Part shown: positions 12,608 to 15,752 of the stretch, in pieces
How the letters are laid out: each line of letters opens with the position of its first letter
Numbering within the stretch: the first letter of the stretch is position 1
From: RPQK01 sp041946865
GTDB taxonomy: Bacteria > Acidobacteriota > UBA6911 > RPQK01
Assembly: GCA_041946865.1 (NCBI GenBank)
Contig: JBHGBF010000226.1
Span: 1 to 15,752, forward strand
Direction of reading: 5' to 3'
Length of the DNA: 15,752 nucleotides
Notes under the pieces: generated by a model
Told to the model about the DNA's origin: nothing
The model's database searches: none
The model's input: only the letters and a program-made list of their open reading frames with translations
Translations under genes and position numbers: made by a program

Positions 12608-15256
12608 TTATTCCGTTTTCAAAGCGGCCACGGGATCGACATGGGTCGCGCGCCATGCCGGCGCCACGCCCGCCAACAGTGCGAGCAGGGCCAGCACCAC
12701 AGCTGCGCCGAAAAACGCCATGGCGTCGGTAGGCCGCACCCCATAGAGCAAGCCCGCCATGAGACGAGTCATTCCCAGGGCGCCGGCTACGCCGAACGAG
12801 ATACCGGCCGCCATCAGGACCAAGGCGCGCCGAAAGACCATCCAGATCACGCCCGAGGCGGAGGCGCCGAGCGCCATGCGTATGGCGATGTCGCGAGTCT
12901 GCTGCGAAACCAGGCTCGCCAGCACGCCGTAGATCCCGATCGCGGCCAGCGCCAGAGCCACGGCGGCAAACACCGTCACCACCGTCATGCTGAAACGCCG
13001 CGGCCGGACGGAGTCGCCAATCACCTCTTCCAGCGGCTGCGCTTTGGAAATCGGCAACAACGGGTCGATGTATTGTACAACGCGGCGCAGATCGGCAATC
13101 AGGGACGCGCTGTCCCGCTCAGAGCGCACCACGATGTTAAAGGTGCGAGACCAGGGCTCGATGAGGGAGAGCGGCGCATAGACCTGAACGATCGTCGGCT
13201 CGTCCAGGGTGCTTTGCTTCACGTCGCCGACCACCCCGACTATGGTCATCCAAGGGGCAGTAGACGCTTCGATGCCCCATTTGATGCGCCGGCCGATGGG
13301 ATCCTCGCCCGGCCACAACATTTCCGCGAGCATGTGGTTGATGATCACGGCAGGCCGTTCCGGGCGGTCGGCTTCCGTAAAACCGCGCCCGCGCTTGAGC
13401 GGTATGCCGAGAGCCTCGAGGTAGCCGGGAGAAGCCCAGCTCACGGCAACGGTCCGCTCTGTTATCGGCCGTGCGGTCCGCTCGGGCGTAAACACGCGGC
13501 GTTCTCGCACACCGAGCGGCAAGTCGCTGCCGACGCCGAACGCCAGGACACCCGGTATAGTGCCCGCCGCCTGAACCACCCGGTCGCAGAAAGAGAGCAT
13601 CTGTCGGGCATCCGCGTACGCTCCCAAGGGCAGTTCCACTTGGACGAGGACACTCTTCTCCGTCCGGAACCCTGGATCTGTGTTGACCAGATGCAGAAAA
13701 CTTCGAAGAAGCAGGCCGGCCCCCACCGAAAGCACCAAAGCCAGAGCGATCTGAGTAGCGGCCAGCGTTCCGAGCAGCCGGGAGCTCCTGCGGCCCGCCG
13801 TCGCAGTCCGGGGGGAGTCCTTCAGAGTTCCCCCCTCGGTTCCTGAAGCGCTGCGAAAGGCCGGCAGGACACCGAAGAGCAGCGGCGTCAACAGGGCAAG
13901 CATAACCGCGAACCCGAGTACGCGACCATTGAATGCAATCGATTCGACGCGGGGCAGGGTTTCGGCCCCGAACCACAGCAAGGCCCGCAGCGCAAACCAG
14001 GCGAACAGCAATCCAAAGGCGCTTCCCAGCATGCCCAGCACGAGCGACTCGGTCACGAGTTGACGCACGATGCGCGCCGAGCTTGCGCCGAGCGAGGAGC
14101 GGACCGCGATTTCCCGCTGGCGGGAACCAAAGCGGGTCAGCATCAGATTGGCGACATCGGCGCAGACGATCAAGAGCACGATGGCGACCCCTCCCAGCAG
14201 CACCAGGAGCATGTTTCTGCTGCGGCCTGCCGTCTCCTCATTGAGTGGAACGACGGGGATGGACATTCCGGTAGGGAGGCTCTTCAGAACCTCAGGGTAT
14301 TGCTCCACCAATGCGGCCTTCATGCTGTCCATCTCGGCGCGGGCCTGGCCGACGGAGACGCCCAGCTTCAGGCGAGCGACAACCGTCTTGTTGTAGTTCA
14401 TCCCGAAGCCTCCCAGCTCCTCCTGGGAGAAGGACATCGGCACAAACAGCGCAGCGGGGGTACCGTTCAACGCCGCGCCGCGCGGCGGAAACTCGAATTG
14501 CTCCGGCATGATGCCCACCACAATGTGCGGCCGGCGGTCGAGCAGGACCGTCCGACCGACGATGGAAGGGTCGCGGCCGAACGTGGACCAGAGGCGATGG
14601 CTCAGGACGACAACGCTGGCGTTCTGACGGTCGTCTTCGGAAGTGATCACGCGCCCGATCGCCGGCATCACGCCGAGGACAGGGAACAGCTCCGGCGACA
14701 CCCGGGCTCCGGTCAGCCGCCGCGACTGGCCGATGCCCGACAGCTCATACTCGACATTCCGGTACGCGGCCATGCCTGTAAAGGACCGCGCCTCGCGCCT
14801 AAGGACCTCGAAATCCGGCGGCGACACGCCAAACTTCATCGGCAAACCCGGCAGGTGCTCGAATATCAACGCGAGTTCGCTCGGGTCCTGATAAGGTAAG
14901 GCCTCAAACAGAACACCGTTAACGATGCTGAACACGGCCGTTGCGGCGCCGATCCCAACGGCTAGCGTGGCCACGGCCACAACCGCAAACCCGAAATTTC
15001 TTCGCAGGTTCCGCAGGCCATAGCGGAAATCCCGCAGACTGTCCTCAAGCCATCCCAGCATGTCTGCGGAGGCCATGCGCTCCTCCACATGGAGCTTATT
15101 GCCGAACCGGAGCCGGACTTGCCGCCGCGCCTCCTCCGGCGTCTCTCCCGCCGCGACCAGCTCCTCAACTCGGTGGTCCAGGTGGAATTGCAGCTCGTCG
15201 TCGATGTCTTTGTACAGACGCCTTCCGCGCAACGTGTTCCACAGCTTTCGGACCAT
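12608..15256 (-). CDS. ADOP-family MacB/FtsX-like ABC transporter permease
   Basis: The 882-aa inner-membrane protein matches the acidobacterial duplicated orphan permease family. The N-terminal helical part (RRLYKDIDDELQFHLDHRVE, then EARRQVRLRFGN) precedes WLEDSLRDFRYGLRNLRRN and the first membrane helix (about 88-115). A MacB-type periplasmic domain follows, then a first FtsX block (VLLIVCADVANLMLTRFG, REIAVRSSLGASSARIVRQL), a second periplasmic domain, and a second FtsX block (ALAAIGIYGVLASLVSQQTR, DIAIRMALGAS), ending THVDPVAALKTE. 'Orphan' means no ATPase gene is adjacent, and none is seen here. I start at the ATG at 15256 because AGGGGGG lies 6 nt upstream; the ATG at 15262 abuts that tract. 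It follows padR by 20 bp and is surely co-transcribed. Substrate unknown; family members are often linked to export or stress. Confidence 0.95.
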   Translation of the reverse strand: MVRKLWNTLRGRRLYKDIDDELQFHLDHRVEELVAAGETPEEARRQVRLRFGNKLHVEERMASADMLGWLEDSLRDFRYGLRNLRRNFGFAVVAVATLAVGIGAATAVFSIVNGVLFEALPYQDPSELALIFEHLPGLPMKFGVSPPDFEVLRREARSFTGMAAYRNVEYELSGIGQSRRLTGARVSPELFPVLGVMPAIGRVITSEDDRQNASVVVLSHRLWSTFGRDPSIVGRTVLLDRRPHIVVGIMPEQFEFPPRGAALNGTPAALFVPMSFSQEELGGFGMNYNKTVVARLKLGVSVGQARAEMDSMKAALVEQYPEVLKSLPTGMSIPVVPLNEETAGRSRNMLLVLLGGVAIVLLIVCADVANLMLTRFGSRQREIAVRSSLGASSARIVRQLVTESLVLGMLGSAFGLLFAWFALRALLWFGAETLPRVESIAFNGRVLGFAVMLALLTPLLFGVLPAFRSASGTEGGTLKDSPRTATAGRRSSRLLGTLAATQIALALVLSVGAGLLLRSFLHLVNTDPGFRTEKSVLVQVELPLGAYADARQMLSFCDRVVQAAGTIPGVLAFGVGSDLPLGVRERRVFTPERTARPITERTVAVSWASPGYLEALGIPLKRGRGFTEADRPERPAVIINHMLAEMLWPGEDPIGRRIKWGIEASTAPWMTIVGVVGDVKQSTLDEPTIVQVYAPLSLIEPWSRTFNIVVRSERDSASLIADLRRVVQYIDPLLPISKAQPLEEVIGDSVRPRRFSMTVVTVFAAVALALAAIGIYGVLASLVSQQTRDIAIRMALGASASGVIWMVFRRALVLMAAGISFGVAGALGMTRLMAGLLYGVRPTDAMAFFGAAVVLALLALLAGVAPAWRATHVDPVAALKTE

Positions 15257-15276
15257 GGCCATCCCCCCTGAAGCGT

Positions 15277-15612
15277 TCAAACGTATCGCAGCACCCGCCC
15301 CACAGCAGAGGTCAGCTGGCGCCAGGTCTCTTCTTCCTGCTCGAGACGTTTTCGCCCCGCCTGGGTGAGCGCATAGTAACGGGCGCGCCGCTTGTTCTCG
15401 GATGTCTTCCATTCGGCGCTGATCCAGCCCGCCGCTTCCAGCCGGTGCAAAGCTGGATAGAGCGACCCTTCTTCCACACGCAGAGCCTCTGCCGAGACCC
15501 GTTCGATGTGCGTGGCGATGCCGTAACCGTGAAGCGGTCCGCGCCGGTCGAGAGTCTTCAGTATGAGGAGGTCGAGAGCGCCTTTGAGGGCTTCGTTGCG
15601 GGCTTTGGCCAT
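15277..15612 (-). CDS. PadR-family transcriptional regulator
   Basis: The 111-aa product is a complete small PadR repressor (subfamily with a short C-terminal helix). LKGALDLLILKTLDRRGPLH starts the winged helix-turn-helix, followed by GYGIATHIERVS, the recognition block VEEGSLYPALHRLEAAGWIS, the wing EWKTSENKRRARYYALTQAG and the dimerisation helix RKRLEQEEETWRQL. Family members bind an inverted repeat at their own promoter and release it on binding a ligand. Here the gene is first in a two-gene transcript with the ADOP permease, the common arrangement in Acidobacteriota, so it probably represses itself and the permease. The ATG at 15612 has only a weak GGG before it. The ligand is unknown. 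Confidence 0.93.
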   Translation of the reverse strand: MAKARNEALKGALDLLILKTLDRRGPLHGYGIATHIERVSAEALRVEEGSLYPALHRLEAAGWISAEWKTSENKRRARYYALTQAGRKRLEQEEETWRQLTSAVGRVLRYV

Positions 15613-15634
15613 ATCAATACCCAGATGTCTTTAG

Positions 15635-15677
15635 TAGAACTCTAGGTATGATACGGACTCGAGCGGGTGGTTGTCAA
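15635..15677 (-). promoter_or_regulatory. padR-permease promoter with candidate operator
   Basis: On the minus strand a perfect -35 TTGACA (15672-15677) and -10 TATCAT (15648-15653, 5 of 6) are 18 bp apart, giving a predicted start near 15641 and a leader of about 29 nt. A short dyad TAGAGTTCTA (15635-15644; TAGA and TCTA arms) lies over the predicted start, a position suited to PadR autorepression. The promoter match is strong; the operator is inferred. Confidence 0.55.
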
Positions 15678-15752
15678 GCCCGGGCGAACGGAGATCGTAA
15701 CCGCTCAGTTTTCTGCGAGCGAAGCGGCAGGCGCTTTTGGAGTTCATCATGC

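Noticed and set aside
12371..13846. A 491-codon plus-strand frame, and similar long plus frames up to about 15645, over the permease and padR
   Set aside because: These are antisense shadows of the ADOP permease and PadR genes; they are rich in Arg, His and Gln, with no recognisable domain or ribosome site.

Overview
The window looks like chromosomal DNA from a GC-rich bacterium of the phylum Acidobacteriota. The strongest evidence is at the right end: a PadR-type repressor followed 20 bp later by a large orphan MacB/FtsX-type permease with the N-terminal helical region typical of the acidobacterial duplicated orphan permease (ADOP) family. A Tat-exported Gfo/Idh/MocA oxidoreductase, a secreted beta-sandwich protein and a stand-alone CBM9-like protein fit the same assignment.

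Layout. (1) 1-432: the edge of an unidentified reading frame, then non-coding DNA. (2) 433-2763, minus strand: a compact operon, CBM9-like protein > rnhB (TGATG overlap) > pcm (16-bp gap). (3) 2764-2788: a 25-bp divergent promoter built on one palindromic -10 box that appears to start near-leaderless transcripts both ways. (4) 2789-5010, plus strand: tyrA > DUF374 acyltransferase (ATGA overlap) > aldo/keto-reductase-like protein that has lost its catalytic residues. (5) 5011-9379: a low-density accessory region. It holds an unidentified two-CxxC protein, a remnant fusing the N-terminal part of a HepA/DrmD-like SNF2 helicase to what looks like the C-terminus of a DUF499-type protein, an intact VOC protein, C-terminal remnants of a YfhO-like membrane protein and a GH13 glycosidase, a 76-bp palindrome that ends a signal-peptide reading frame, and an unidentified secreted protein with 12 cysteines. 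(6) 9380-12232, minus strand: the Tat Gfo/Idh oxidoreductase and, upstream of it, a secreted beta-sandwich protein with its own promoter. (7) 12344-12455: a REP-like inverted repeat. (8) 12608-15612, minus strand: PadR and ADOP permease behind a near-consensus sigma-70 promoter.

How the genes work together. Regions 2 and 4 are housekeeping: protein repair, ribonucleotide removal or primer processing, tyrosine synthesis and lipid acylation. Region 5 reads as a decayed hot spot where at least one probable anti-phage module was lost by an internal deletion. Region 8 is a self-contained regulator/permease pair. I do not see an intact, clearly new multi-gene system. The best leads are the 12-Cys secreted protein beside the palindrome, the palindrome itself, the divergent leaderless promoter, and the helicase/DUF499 deletion scar. 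All family names come from recalled motifs in the translated sequence; no search was run.
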